Assembly: GCA_020975725.1 (NCBI GenBank)
Contig: QXJR01000006.1
Location: 744,001 to 808,000 of the forward strand
Source of the DNA: Picocystis sp. L7
Lineage: Eukaryota; Chlorophyta; Picocystophyceae; Picocystales; Picocystaceae
Length of the DNA stretch: 64,000 nucleotides
Reading direction: 5' to 3'
In this document: piece after piece, positions 10,288 through 22,479 of the stretch
Layout: the number at the start of each line of letters is the position of its first letter
Numbering within the stretch: the first letter of the stretch is position 1
Position numbers and translations under genes: made by a program
Notes under the pieces: generated by a model
Database searches by the model: none
What the model was told of the DNA's origin: nothing
The model's input: the letters and a program-made list of their open reading frames with translations, nothing else

Positions 10288-13200
10288 AACTTTTCAAATA
10301 GTGTTTTACCAACGGATGAATTTTCTAGAACCTAGTGAAACATACGGCAAAGGAAGCTCTGTTGGTGAGAACCAAATGAAGCGGTACTTCGCATGGTAAG
10401 CACCGACTAGGGAGTTGTAGTACGACTGAAAGACGTACCGCGAATCCAACGATCTACCCTTCAAGAAGTGTAAGTCTATATACACTAGCGAAGGGCACCA
10501 AGCAAGTGAGACTCCTTTGCCGAGGTAGGGACTAATCCCATATGAAAGGCGAAGGCGACCGTTTTAGTACAGTGAATTTGCTAGAAAGATGATAGCTCGG
10601 GCGAGTTTCTCCGTGTCCTCGACTCACGTTTTGTGGGAAGCGGAATTGTCTTGCGGACTCGCTCGCACATTCGTTCGTTTACATTTTTACAATGGTTGAA
10701 GTTGTTGCGGGGGGACTCCAAAAACGCCGCTATCTTTTTCGTGGTCCCATTGTAGCAGTTTTAAGGACATGTTACGATGTTGGGTAATCCGATCGTGGTT
10801 TGGCCACGTCGTCATCCAACGTATTAACCAAAGAGCCCCCACTAGCATGGAGGACATGCTCATCCCTACACGGGTTTGTTCGATACATCCATTGGCCGAG
10901 GGACATGCCTAACGATGATGTCTAAGTGAGGAGCTAGGAAGATTCACTCTTTGGAAGTGGGTTATGAAGGAATGCACGTGCGCGTACCCGTAGTAACGTG
11001 CTGGGCATGAATCCTACCTCTACCATTCAATGAATTTCTTGCATGACTTCCGCTTTGTCTTGATGATCGAACGACTTTACCATGATGCATACATCCTCGT
11101 CATATTGTAGTAATCTTATCTATGTTGCTACGGGATCTATTAGTGCTCCCCTTTCTATTGATAGGTAGGTGGAGTCTTCCTCTTGTTGCCCCTTTGAAGC
11201 AAGCTCGATTAATATGCACACTACTCCATTCGAAGGACTTCGATGTGCATCATGAAATGATACCATCTCCACCTTCCAAAATGGCAAACATGCGCGATTT
11301 TGCCGACCAAAAACGTCAAGCACCTCGACGAGTCGACAAGTTCTCGCTACACACGTACATTTAGCATGGTAGTTCCAAAAGAGGATCACATACGTCCTCA
11401 ACGATATCCTTGTTGCGACCTTGATCGGAACATCCTCAAGAAAAGAGCAAGAGGTAGAGACACGGAACAAAACGAAAAATAAAGGCAAATGTATTGTTGA
11501 TCTCCTACCGTGATTTTCAATCGACCTATCAAAATGAACGAGTGAGCTTGTTTTCAAAAGGTGAGATCTTTCACCAATCGAATCGTAGGCACATGTCATG
11601 ATGCTCCTCGTTCAAACGAATCCACCACGCGAAGGAGTGATCAAAAACTGATATAAGATTGCCTATACCCCTTGCATTGGATGTCATGCTAGCATGGTAG
11701 TATCAAGCAGCTATTTGCATAGAAACTAGCTCTATGGTGGAGTAATTCGCCCCCTTTCATATAAATATTTGTTAGTAGATGAGCTTGATCGGTTCGGGGC
11801 TTGGCTAGGGATGGATTTCGCACTGAAATTGACATTGAGGATAAAACGCCTTTGCGGGACACAACAACAAGTCAACAAGTGTCTGAGACGAGCTACCACC
11901 GGTTTTGCCTTCCCTTGTAACATGATTAAGCGAACAGCGAGTACTCTTGCGTGAAAACGTGGTCATCCACGTTGTAACTCTAATGAAGAACCGGATAGGC
12001 GTTCCAAACGTCAAATTTTCTTCCATCTAGTTTTTTTGTGTTTGGGTTACTACGCTTGCAAAAAGAATAGTCCGCAAGGGGATGAAATGACTTGCATAGC
12101 TATATACTTCAACATCCATTGTGCTAAACTTTACTTAGAGCACCATGCTTACATTTGTTGATAACGAGGCTAGATTTGAAGGTTTTTCAATATCTCCATT
12201 TAACTCTTTGTACATAAAATACGAAAACGCACTGAAGAGGCAAGGTCTCTTTACATAGCCTCTTCTTCCAGCGTAGGCAAAAACAATCCGAGTTTCTTCT
12301 CTCCAGACAATCGGATTCGCGTAAGTGTCGTAGGCACTTCCTTGACAACAACCGCATTTTGAGGATGGAGGGAGGGGGCTATTGGATTGTCAAATAAGTT
12401 TTCCTTTCATCGCTGCGAGCCATCCTACAATCTTCTTGTTCTTGTATATTTATCACAGTAAAGAAGTATCAAGTAGCACAATCTAGATGGCCGAATCTTT
12501 GAACTCTTCTAGGTTTCGCGGGATGCGCTTGGTTTCTAGTTAATTCAGTCACTTTTAACTTTGCTCTCGTAATCCGGCGTCTCAAACATTCTCATGGTTT
12601 GAAAACAGGCGTCTTGAGTAGACCGAGATGAATTGGAAGAGGTACCTTCCTAAGCTCAATCGAACTTGTGATAATCGTGATCAATTTGGGGAATGAATGA
12701 GAATTGCTTAAACATATGGTTTGAAATACTTTTTCAGCCGTAGCGTGTTCATCATCTCAATTAACGAGCCTATTTACTCCGATCAACTAAAGAGGTTTGG
12801 TATGATGATGCTATATTGGTCACTTTGTAATAGAAAGCCGCAACTCTGATCAATCTGCTCTCTGGACTTTCCCACATATTTTCTACGTTCCCTCAAGTTG
12901 TAGCCTCCTTATTCTTGTCTCGTCATATTTCGTTCCCGACCACATCCACCCAACGTTCAATACGAAGGAAGCCTCGACAAATATAAGTTTACTTTCTATC
13001 CTTGCATTGTGCTTGTAACATTACTTCCAAAGCCTGCGCCACTCGTGAAGTAGAAGGTAGGCCAAATCACACGAACACCAAGGTCAAGCTATTGTGCACA
13101 TTTACCAACACTGCATGTTTGAGTATGTATCCTTACAATGATATATACTTCCGACAATTTCTTAGCGGACGTTTTCAACCTATGATTTGCCAATGTGAAG

Positions 13201-13619
13201 AGACACCATCTCAACGAGACGACTTATATTCGTGAGAGGCTATCCTCGTAGATATGGACGAGAAGGAAAATCAATAAATTGGAGAATAAATTTTATGTGG
13301 CCAGTTTTCAACCTTAGTTGAAGAGTCCTAGAGTGCCTGTGGAGAGGCCGTTGCGCCATCATGCCATTGATGGGCACATTTGATACAATGAATAAGTCCA
13401 TATCCAAAGACATGTTCAACAAGGGTATGAGAGAAGTACGAGACTCGTTATCTCTAAACGAGTTTTGAACATGTCGGCTTTCGCTTGTTCGTTGAAAGGT
13501 CTATGCAAGCCACGACAGTAATTAGAATTGAAGCACTTCTTAGTGTAGATTACCACAAAAATAAGAAGGGTGAAAGTATTGTGGAGAATATGCGAAAGAT
13601 GGGTACACCCTCGTGCAGC
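10288..13619. other. 3.3-kb stretch without a supportable gene
   Basis: Only short open frames occur, on both strands, none with recognisable motifs. Composition is more AT-rich than in the retroelements. It is probably old intergenic or heavily decayed repeat sequence. No tandem repeat or structural RNA was recognised. Confidence 0.5.
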
Positions 13620-13841
13620 TGTTAGGAACCAAGGTCCCCCTTTAATTCCTCACCCATTGAACCCCTTCAATGGATGGCTAAGCCTCGATGGGGAGGAGTA
13701 CTTATCTCCTCCCCCACACACCTTGTAATTAAGTTGATCTTGACCTCGAAGGCGGAGCCGTCTCCCAAGCGCCTCCTCGACCTCCGAAGCAACTTCCTCC
13801 GCACCGGCGGAGTTCAAGAACAAGGAGCTTCGCTCCTTACA
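13620..13841 (+). repeat. Solo LTR of the Gypsy-D family
   Basis: A 222-bp unit starting TGTTAGGAACC and ending CTCCTTACA, collinear with both LTRs of Gypsy-D (52993-53207 and 60134-60357). Shared blocks include CACCTTGTAATTAAGTTGAT and the end block GGAGCTTCGCTC. Flanks GCAGC (13615-13619) and GCAAC (13842-13846) look like a target duplication with one mismatch. No internal sequence remains. Confidence 0.82.
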
Positions 13842-14463
13842 GCAACTTTTCGGGCGGAGGAGTCCTTAATCTTCCCTTGCCCCACGACATGCTTTGCCAA
13901 TCAGTGGCACCGATACTCATCGTCATAATTAGAGCTCTTTCTTGAGCACTAGCCTCGTGTGTCATGATCCGTTCTGCCTCGGTGGGGGGCGTGACGTTTG
14001 GAAACCAAGCTTCTTTGGCATGTTTGAGCAGCTAATTGCCAAGTGGTATCCTAGGGATAAGCAATGCACTGTGGATCATGTTTTTGTGTTCGTCGTAGCA
14101 TTTGCTATCATAAGTCCTTTGAAGGTCTTGTTTGTCGCCGTAGGGTTCGTGTTTGGGGAGCTTTCTTTTCTAACGTGTCAATCTCAGAGGATGAGACATC
14201 GGGTTTGAGATTCGTGTGATTGTGATCCTCTAAATTCGTATAGAGGATGCCTTCGACACCACTCTTAGTACAATTCAATAGTATACGTCAAGAGCTATCG
14301 AATGACCGGTCGTACGTGTCAATCCAACCCGCACTATGAATGATACGTTGGCTCAAAGATCGACTACCGCACTAGCAAGAAGGGGAACACCAACGGACCC
14401 CGGCAATGAACCGGATAGAATCGCTTCATCACGGACAGGAAACCGACTTTAAGGGTATGGTCT
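13842..14463. other. Spacer between the solo LTR and Copia-2
   Basis: No supportable gene. An open frame on the plus strand (13942-14208) has no recognisable motif and I treat it as chance. Confidence 0.4.
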
Positions 14464-17440
14464 GTTGAAAGGATCCGCTGTTTAACCGCAAGGTTAACAG
14501 GCAGCGTTGGAGGACCTGGGTTCGTGAAGGTCCTTGGGAGTTCGGAGCACGGAGGTGCACGGAGGAGCGAGGTTGGAAAGAGTGTAGTACATGCATTCAA
14601 GGCGTGGTCCCTTAGGCCCTACTAACCGCCACAGTGCCTACGTGGCATTGTGGATCGGGTATTCTATGCACAGCCATGGTCGAACTTGCGGCTGTCCTAG
14701 TCGGAGGGGACGACCTGCACGAGCAGTCCCTCCGAGAATAAACTCCGTTGAACGGGTCCTCCACTTCACTTTTCCATGCTCTCCCTTAGGACCTATTTCA
14801 TTGCTTGTTAACTTTAGGTAACTGCACAAGTCCAATCTGCTTGACACTGGCACCAAATTTCTAAACACTGGTGGGTTTTGTGGGGAAATCTGCCAACATT
14901 TCCGTCGTTGGGCAGTATTTGAACTACACCTCACGTCTCATAATCCTCTCACGGACGAAGTGGTGAGCAATGTCAATATGTTTTGTCCGCTGGATGGACT
15001 TCACATCATTCAGCATCTTGATGCAGGCTTGGTTATCACACTTCATGTTAACAGTGTGAATTTTGCCCCCGGAGTTAAGTCCATTAATTAACCTCTTCAG
15101 CCAGAGGGCTTCTTTGACTGCTGCTGCTGCTGCCTTGTACTCTGCCTCTGCTGTGGAGGTAGACATGGTCTTCTGCATCTTGCTCTGCCAAGAGATTAAA
15201 CTCCCATTCAGGAAGAATAGGTAACCTGTCCTGGATTTCCTTGTTAACTTGTCTGCTCCATAGTCTGCATCACAGTAACCAGTGGGGTTAAAGATATCAA
15301 TATCTGCATCGAGATCTTCTGAACTCTCATCGATACGATTTCCAAGAGTGAGGCCTAAATCCACTGTGCCTCTCAAGTGCTTGAGTAGTGACTCTGCTGC
15401 ATTCATGTGCTCCACAGTTGGCTTGTCCATGAGTCTTGACAAATGTGACACTGCATAGCACAGATCTGGCTAGGTGGTGGTGGCCAAGTAGAGTAGTGAG
15501 CCCATGAGCACTTGGTAGGATTGTTGAGGGGCTGCAGGTTCATTCTCTAGTGCAGTAAAGTGGTATTCCAGAGGTACCTGCTTCACCCTGCAGTTTTCCA
15601 TGTTGAACTGCTTAATTAACTGCCTTATCTTCTCAGGCTCACTGAGTGTGAGGGTCCTGTTTTTTCTGCCCCTGTGAACCACCATGCCACAGAAGAAACT
15701 CACAGTTCCTAGGTCTCTGGCCTGGAATCTCTTGCAGATGCTCTCAATGACTTCTTCAATCATATGGATATCTTCTGCTGCAAGGAGTATGTCATCCACA
15801 TAGATGCACAGGATGCACTCCTTGCCTGTTTCTTCGTTAACTTTCTGTAAAATAGTGTCCTCCACTAGGTTAACTACGAATCCCAGCTCTGTAGTTAACA
15901 TGTTGATGGGGTGGAGGAACCAGAGTCTTGGAGCCTATTTCAGGCCATACAAACCCTTGTTGAGTTTGAGAGCCAGATGGCTGTTGCCATCTAACTCTTT
16001 CCCTTTGAGTCCATCAGGTATCTGGATGTAGATAGGTTCATCCAATCCTGCATTTAAGAAGGCAGTTTTGATGTCCACCTGCCTGATTTCATAGTCCTTC
16101 AAGGCTGCATAAGTTAAGTAAACTCGTTGGGTTACCTTACCAGAGGTGGTGGCAAACACCTCCTGGTAGTCCAAACCATCACGTTGCTCGAAGCCACGCA
16201 CGCACAGGCGGGCTTTGTAGCGCTCCACGTCTCCACCACCGTCGCGTTTCACCTTGAAGACCCACGTGGTGGTGAGGGCCTTGCGTGCTGGAGGAAGTTC
16301 GGTGAGCGTCCAGGTCTCGTTGGCCACCAGCGAGGTAAGGTCCTCGTGGATGGCCTCTTTCCAGAGGTCGGCGTCCGATCTACGCATTGCGTTGGCATAG
16401 CCTGAGAATTCGTCGCTGACCATCCAATCGTCCTTGCAGGTGGTCTTCAACGCTTTGCTGGAGCGAGGACGCAGGTTGTACCCATGCGTTGGGTTTGCTG
16501 GAGGTGCTGGACTGGCTGCTGGATTGGATGCTGGAGGTGAGGCTGGAGCCTGCAGCTGCATTGCTTGCTGGATGCCATGTGGAAATGGTGAAGAAGGTGC
16601 TTGAACATGCTGAGCACCTTCTCCATCATCTAGGATGCCTGCTGGATTGTCGTTTTCGCTGCTGCTGAGCTGCTGAGGGCGTTGCAAGATTGCCGGAGTA
16701 GATTTTGGATTGCCCGTAGTTTGGGCAATGGCCTGGTTGGGTGGTGAAGAAGGTACTTGGCTTCGCTGAGCTCCTCCTTCATCACCTACATAACCAGGTG
16801 GAACAGGTGGAACCTGCTGGAGGGTTGCTGGTGGTTGCTGGCGAATGGACTGCTCGCTGCCGAAAGTTTGTGGAAATTCTGCACCTGCCGAATACACGGG
16901 ACTCCTCTCCCCGTTTGGTGATCCCATAAGGTCCAAAGCGCTTGGATCCTGTGGAATCACTGAACCATCTAGACCGTAACTGGAGCGGAGTTCGGAGAGC
17001 TGAAGCTGCGGAGGCTCAGGGAAGAGTTCAGGGAGGACCTGACCTTCGAAATATTGCTGACTTTGATTTGGTGCAGGTCCAGGAGTGCTCTCCACAAACT
17101 CCACATTTCTGCTGAGCACAATTTGGTCCTTTACAAGGACACAGTAAGTTGAGCTGTTTTCATAGCCCTAAAATGTTCCCTCGACTGACTTTGGTCCGAA
17201 CTTTCCAATGCGTTTTTCTGCAGGTACGAGCACCCAAGCCTGACAACCGAATGTTCGCAGGTTGTCTAGGCTTGGCTGCTTGTTGGTCAGCAATTCAATT
17301 GGGCATTTTCCTTCTACTGATGCCTTCACGGGCAGTCGGTTTCGAAGGTAGTTGGCACATCGGATGGCCTCTCCCCAGAAGGTACGAGGCAACTTGGAGG
17401 ACAGCAGCAACGCACCCGCACTTTCGTTGAGTGTGCGGTG
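14464..17440 (-). mobile_element. Truncated Copia element (Copia-2)
   Basis: Minus-strand Ty1/copia remnant. The left end (TGTTGAAAGGATCC) is the outer edge of its 3' LTR. The RNase H region lies at about 14.9-15.4 kb (CDADYGADKLTRKSRTGYLF, then QACIKMLND). RT lies at about 15.5-16.5 kb (WVFKVKRDGGGDVERYKARL; IYVDDILLA), preceded by a proline/glutamine-rich linker. The far end of integrase is near 17.2-17.45 kb (HRTLNESAGALL). Its 5' half is absent: the sequence passes directly into the Gypsy-A LTR at 17441. It is broken, with several lesions besides the truncation. A near-identical copy of its 3' end occurs at 36487-37119. Confidence 0.83.
14471..14524 (+). repeat. Hairpin-containing 55-bp block (copy 1, in the Copia-2 LTR)
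   Basis: Contains CTGTTTAACC and GGTTAACAG around a GCAA loop, a short hairpin, followed by GCAGCGTTGGAGGACCTGGG. The same block recurs at 36493-36546 and, inverted, at 29818-29878 and 33760-33817. Here it forms the outer edge of the Copia-2 LTR. Confidence 0.75.
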
Positions 17441-17798
17441 TGTTCCACTCTCGACCTTTGGAGGACAAGAAAAGTGGTCGTATACACTTGGTCCCACGAG
17501 GCGAGGTGGGATAAACTCGGATGCTTGGTGAAAAACGGCTCCTTGAGTACTCCCATGATGCCCGGACGCGGATGACGTGAGGACGGCGCGTGGCTCGGAG
17601 GCCTTGAGTAGGGCTTGTTCATTAAAAAGACCGGTGGCTCCTCTCTATGGTGCATCAAGGTCATCCTCTGCGGTACGTGTCCAAAAAGGTACAGTTAGTA
17701 CTCTCATATGAGGACTATATGTCTCCATTTATACATGTACGGTCGAGGAAGGAAGAAAACACTCCTCCATGGGGAGGGTGACCTAGGAAAGTGTAACA
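17441..17798 (-). repeat. Gypsy-A 3' LTR
   Basis: 358 bp, TGTTCC to GTAACA, paired with 24453-24808 in the same orientation. It abuts Copia-2 integrase sequence on its left. Confidence 0.9.
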
Positions 17799-18045
17799 CT
17801 CTCCCTGCTCCCAGACACAGCTATTGTGGCTGAAAATCATACACTGCAGAAACAGGGTCATAGAGCATGGCCTGGATATCTGCGTGGGAGTGAATTGTAC
17901 GACCACCATCTGTCCAGAGGACTGTATATCGCTTGTCTATAAGTGAAGTGACTTTGCCTTGATAATATATGTCACTATTGTCCACTGTGAAGTGGGTTTG
18001 GACAACTGCATCCAGCAATGTTGCAGGTGGGAAATGCCGAGGTCT

Positions 18046-21000
18046 TCATCTGGTTTGATAAGGGAGAAAACGGAATGGCCAAGTGTTTTCCAAAATTGGC
18101 GATGGAAACTGCAAATATACCGATTCTTTATGCTGCTGTACTTGCGTAATATTCTGGGGCGTGATACCCTGTTCCGGTAAGGACCCGTTCGTCTCTTCGA
18201 AAGTTAGAATGTCATCCAGTAATGCAGGGGTTTCATCAATGAAGAAGTAGTGATTCGTAGTAGAGTCTGATTCAACCCAATAGCGAACAGTAGGAAAGTT
18301 ACTGAAATCGCGTAGTAAATACCTGCGTATGGGGTATTCCGCGTCAGTTGTTGGGACCGGTAGCAGCTCTGCCGATGGCAAGGTAGCCGAGGGAAACAAT
18401 GACAAATCAGAGTCGTGCCATATGGCTAGCCGATGAGCATTGAATCGATCGCTATAGGTGGATCCTGGAGGAAGTTTCAACCGGTATGCTCCATTCCCCA
18501 AATCTGTAGCAACGGTGAATGGGCCAACCCAGCAGGGATCCAAGTTGTCCTTGTCTGTAGGGGACTTTAATCCAAATTGAACTTTGACTTGCTGGCCAAC
18601 TTGAAAGGTACGTTGTTGGTTGCCCCGACGTTGATGCATTAATGCGCGTTGTTTATCGAGCATTTGCAGTACTTTCTGATACGTTTGCTTCTGTCTTTCC
18701 AAGAATGTTGTAACACGGGCATCCAGTGAAGGGACAAGGTCTGTGACAGGGGCGACATCGCCCACGGATGGCAACTGCAAGTGCCAAGGTAGTCTGGATC
18801 TGCATCCATATAGTAGCTCAAAGGGGGCGAAGCCAAGAACGGCATGTATGCTGTCATTGTAGCCGTGAGCTGCTGCTTGTAAAATATCATCCCAATCTCT
18901 TTTATCATTGCACATAGTGCGTATTGAAGTGAGAAGAGTTCGATGTTGTCTTTCGGCACCTCCTTGAGATTGTGAATGGTAGGGCGTTCCCGTAATGTGT
19001 TGAATTCCCAGGGCAGTACAAAATGCATCGAACAGTTTACGATACATTGGTCCATTATCTGTATGGATGTGTGTTGGACAGTGGTAACGATAAACCACAT
19101 GATCCAATAATAGCGTTGCTTGTCGAAAGGCACTCCAGCAAGTGTGTATAGGAATATACACAGCAAATTTGGTAAATTTATCCACGATCGTGATAACGGC
19201 GTTGTGGCCTTGCCTAGAAAGAGGGAAACCTTCCACAAGATCAAGTACCACAATATGAAATGGGTGTGGATAAAAACGAGCTTCTGGAAACATGACCTGG
19301 TGTCGGGATTGCGTGCTTGGTTTCTGCAATTGACATGTAGGACATTGCTGAACAAAGGAGGTGCACTGTTTCTTGTACCCATGCCAGTAAAAGTGACGAC
19401 GAAGCTCGGCCCATGTGCGGGCCTGTCCAAAGTGAAATTTGTCATGGACCTCATGATGAAGGTCTTGTCGGAGAGACAGATCTGCAGGTATAACTAATAC
19501 AGCCGGGCCATGGTTAGCCTCCATGGGTTGCGGCTGAAGAAAGAGTAAATCTAAATGCTTGACATATTCAGTCGGTGGTTGCTTCAAGTTCCGAACATAC
19601 TCCGGATCGGCCTGAGCTGCTGTTCTTATGCGTTCAATAAGTGGCACTACGGTAGTGTCGGAGACAGCAGCAAGCTGATGTTCTAGTGAGGCAGTCCCTA
19701 CGGTGGGGCTAGCTTCGGCCAAAGCGTGTTCAGGCGTTGTTGAATTGGGAATTGTATCATCAACGTCAGCTGTCAAGGACATGGAATCCTGCACATGCAA
19801 ACTGTGGCGCGCTAGCAGTCTAGATGCTTGTGTATACAGGTGGATTCCTTTGCGTTGATGAACCAGCCCCAGTAGTATAGGAGGGGGAGGTTTCCGTAAC
19901 ACCGCGCTGAGCATTGGGGCAATCCAACCCACAGGGAAGGCATTGCCACACATATGATGGCGAGCTCCATCGCAGACCCCGTACGCTTGCGTATCATTGG
20001 GCTTCATACCCGTCAGGGGTTCCTTTTCGCGAATCGTTAGTGGTCTTAATTCATGGTCTGAATTATAGACCCAGGTGGATTTTGATCGATCCGAATGTGA
20101 GTTCTTTGAGGCCATAAGAGTGGGGCATTTACTGATAAGTATGCCATAATCATCAATAGGTGGGGATGATTCTGCATCCAAACATTCTTGCCAAGTATAG
20201 GGGACCCCTCGATACCGATATTGAGCGGTGTGGCTGTCCAGGCTTACAGTGGTCCAAACCAAGCGTTGGCGTGCCTGGGCCGAGAAATTGCTCATATCAT
20301 GGTGTTCTGGTGCACCAAACCATTCTTGTACCTGTTGCAGGTGGGTATCCAGGTGTCGAGCGAACGGGGTGCATTCAATGATGTAATTGGCACCAGGCAA
20401 CCTATCCAGCAGGGCTCGTACTGCGCTAAAGAGTTCTGGTGCGTCCAACAGTCCCAGGGGTGATGCTTCTGTATTAGTGTTAGCCCTGGAAAATGGTTGG
20501 CAGGGTGCACCGGCGATAACCAGATCTACGCGGGGAAGGCGGCGGCGTCCCTTTAATATCTGAACATCATTCCCAAGACGAAACATGTCTGTGCGTACAA
20601 ACATGGTTGGGGCTGCGAGCCGCACATAGTTAAAAACCCGTTGTATAACCAATCTGCATAACGGGTCGCGTTCGACTGCGATGTAATCAATGCGATGGTT
20701 TGAGTTGCAGGTTAATTCTAAAGCCCGTAGAACAGTGCCCATTCCACCGCACAAGTCCAATATGCAGAAGGTTGGAATTTCTTCACCCTGGATTGGAGGG
20801 TGTCTTGAAAGATAGTCTGCCGGCACATTTTCTTTGCCTGGGCGGTACAGAATCTCAAACGGTGCAAAGAACTGTAATTTTTCCATCCATCGTATGACGC
20901 GTTGGCTAAGCTGCTCTGTTCCCTTGGTCTGCAAGTAATGTGCAACCTTGCTATCAGTCAGAATCGTAAAGGGCTGACCAAATAATAGATGCTGCCAATG

Positions 21001-22479
21001 CTGCAGGGCATAGATGATGGCACAGGTCTCCTTCTCAGCGGGGTGGTAACTCCTCTGAGATGAGTTCCACCGCCGGGAGTAATATTCAACTGGTTTCCAA
21101 TCGTGGTTCTCTGCAGATTCTCGGTGAGGACATTGGGATAATACTGCACCCATACCAGCATCCGATGCATCTGTTTCTACCCGAGTCGGTAGGTCTGGAT
21201 CATACAAAGCAAGGACAGGATTGGACATGAGTGCTTGGCGTAACTGCACAAAGGCTCGGTCACATTCTGAGTTCCAATAATCTGCAAAGTCCAGCTTGTA
21301 TGTCTTCTTGTTTAATTCCACCAGCGGCGCGGCTAATTCCACATATCGGTCGAGAAATCGACGGTAAAAGTTGCATAGCCCCAAGAAGGCTAAGTTCTGC
21401 TTCTGCGTATGTAGTTTTGGAAAGCGTCTGATTTTATCGGTCAAAGTTTCAGTTGGGGTAATCTGTCCATTCCCTATTTTGAAGCCTATCCACTCCAAGT
21501 TGGTGTAGAAGAAGTGGCATTTGCTTGCTTTTAAGCGAATGTCATTTGCAGCACAAACTGAGAGGAATTCCTCCAGGTGCTGAAAGCGGGACTCTACTGT
21601 GGATGAATGTACCAATATATCATCCATATATACTTTGGCATACATCAGGTGTCCAAAGATGCGGTTCATCATACGTTGGAAAGCCGCAGGAGCGTTGGCC
21701 AACCCCATTGGCATCACTTTCCAAACATAGGAGCCTAACGGTGTGTTGACTGCAGTTTTTTCTATACTATCAGGACTCATGGGTAGTTGATGAAAGCCAT
21801 CGAGAGCATCGAACGCTGAAAATAGCGAGGCTGCTGTAAGTTGTTGCAGGTAATCATCAATACAGGGCAAGGGATATCGGTCCTTGATAGTGACACTGTT
21901 GAGGTGCCTGTAATCGAAGACGATACGCCAGCCCTTGTCCTTCTTGGGGACCAGAATTACTGGTGCTCCCCAACTTGACCCTGAGCATAAGTCCATCTTG
22001 CCTGAGTCTACGTACTCAGCAAGCATCTCACGCAAAATATCCAGCTGCTTTGGGGATATGCGATAATAATTCCTGTAAATAGGAGTTGTTCCGGGTTGTA
22101 CCGCAATTTTAAAGCTCTCTCCTAGTATGCGTTCTGTCGGAGGGCTCATTCTGGGCTCGAAACAAATTGTATATTTCTCCTTCAATTCTGTAAGTCTTAG
22201 CTGTTGGGACGGGGTCAGCGGATACTGTCCACTGAGCCTGGAGCGCTTTAACGCAAAGTCTTCTGCTTCTGCCTGTAGCTCCTTTGATGGGTCCAAGGGC
22301 TGTATCATTAAATACAGGCACCCTGGTGTTTGTATAACCTTCGGTACCTCTCCAGGAGGCACAATAAGATCCAGTTTTCGTTTCGTTATAAAATCCCCAT
22401 CACCACTAACCGTGTGCAACTGTCCATGCTGATCACGCAAGTGCAATTGTCGGTTTGCGAAGTCAGGTATGCGAACCAA
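18046..22479 (-). CDS. Gypsy-A pol: RT, RNase H, DNMT3-like methyltransferase, integrase
   Basis: A pol frame of 1477 codons of a Gypsy fossil. RT is at about residues 120-300 (VYMDDILVH) and RNase H at about 390-520 (VETDASDAGMGAV; VPADYLSRHPP). The methyltransferase domain spans about residues 571-860 (about 19.9-20.77 kb): motif I LDLCGGMGTVLRAL, motif IV APCQPFSRANT, motif VI IIECTPF, a late block LTIREKEPLTGM, motif X MCGNAFPVGW. An integrase zinc-binding segment (CPTCQLQKPS) and core (HTDNGPMYRKLF; YHSQSQGGAERQHR) follow, then a GPF-type C-terminal region (WVGPFTVATDLGNGAYRLKL). The gene order RT-RNase H-methyltransferase-integrase is not a standard Gypsy layout. Confidence 0.9.
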   Translation of the reverse strand: MVRIPDFANRQLHLRDQHGQLHTVSGDGDFITKRKLDLIVPPGEVPKVIQTPGCLYLMIQPLDPSKELQAEAEDFALKRSRLSGQYPLTPSQQLRLTELKEKYTICFEPRMSPPTERILGESFKIAVQPGTTPIYRNYYRISPKQLDILREMLAEYVDSGKMDLCSGSSWGAPVILVPKKDKGWRIVFDYRHLNSVTIKDRYPLPCIDDYLQQLTAASLFSAFDALDGFHQLPMSPDSIEKTAVNTPLGSYVWKVMPMGLANAPAAFQRMMNRIFGHLMYAKVYMDDILVHSSTVESRFQHLEEFLSVCAANDIRLKASKCHFFYTNLEWIGFKIGNGQITPTETLTDKIRRFPKLHTQKQNLAFLGLCNFYRRFLDRYVELAAPLVELNKKTYKLDFADYWNSECDRAFVQLRQALMSNPVLALYDPDLPTRVETDASDAGMGAVLSQCPHRESAENHDWKPVEYYSRRWNSSQRSYHPAEKETCAIIYALQHWQHLLFGQPFTILTDSKVAHYLQTKGTEQLSQRVIRWMEKLQFFAPFEILYRPGKENVPADYLSRHPPIQGEEIPTFCILDLCGGMGTVLRALELTCNSNHRIDYIAVERDPLCRLVIQRVFNYVRLAAPTMFVRTDMFRLGNDVQILKGRRRLPRVDLVIAGAPCQPFSRANTNTEASPLGLLDAPELFSAVRALLDRLPGANYIIECTPFARHLDTHLQQVQEWFGAPEHHDMSNFSAQARQRLVWTTVSLDSHTAQYRYRGVPYTWQECLDAESSPPIDDYGILISKCPTLMASKNSHSDRSKSTWVYNSDHELRPLTIREKEPLTGMKPNDTQAYGVCDGARHHMCGNAFPVGWIAPMLSAVLRKPPPPILLGLVHQRKGIHLYTQASRLLARHSLHVQDSMSLTADVDDTIPNSTTPEHALAEASPTVGTASLEHQLAAVSDTTVVPLIERIRTAAQADPEYVRNLKQPPTEYVKHLDLLFLQPQPMEANHGPAVLVIPADLSLRQDLHHEVHDKFHFGQARTWAELRRHFYWHGYKKQCTSFVQQCPTCQLQKPSTQSRHQVMFPEARFYPHPFHIVVLDLVEGFPLSRQGHNAVITIVDKFTKFAVYIPIHTCWSAFRQATLLLDHVVYRYHCPTHIHTDNGPMYRKLFDAFCTALGIQHITGTPYHSQSQGGAERQHRTLLTSIRTMCNDKRDWDDILQAAAHGYNDSIHAVLGFAPFELLYGCRSRLPWHLQLPSVGDVAPVTDLVPSLDARVTTFLERQKQTYQKVLQMLDKQRALMHQRRGNQQRTFQVGQQVKVQFGLKSPTDKDNLDPCWVGPFTVATDLGNGAYRLKLPPGSTYSDRFNAHRLAIWHDSDLSLFPSATLPSAELLPVPTTDAEYPIRRYLLRDFSNFPTVRYWVESDSTTNHYFFIDETPALLDDILTFEETNGSLPEQGITPQNITQVQQHKESVYLQFPSPILENTWPFRFLPYQTR

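Noticed and set aside
10288-13619. A hidden gene in the 3.3-kb gap
   Set aside because: Open frames are short, in all phases, without motifs.
19938-20770. A host methyltransferase gene interrupted by a retroelement
   Set aside because: The domain is in one frame with RT and integrase of Gypsy-A and recurs at the same place in B and D, so it belongs to the elements.
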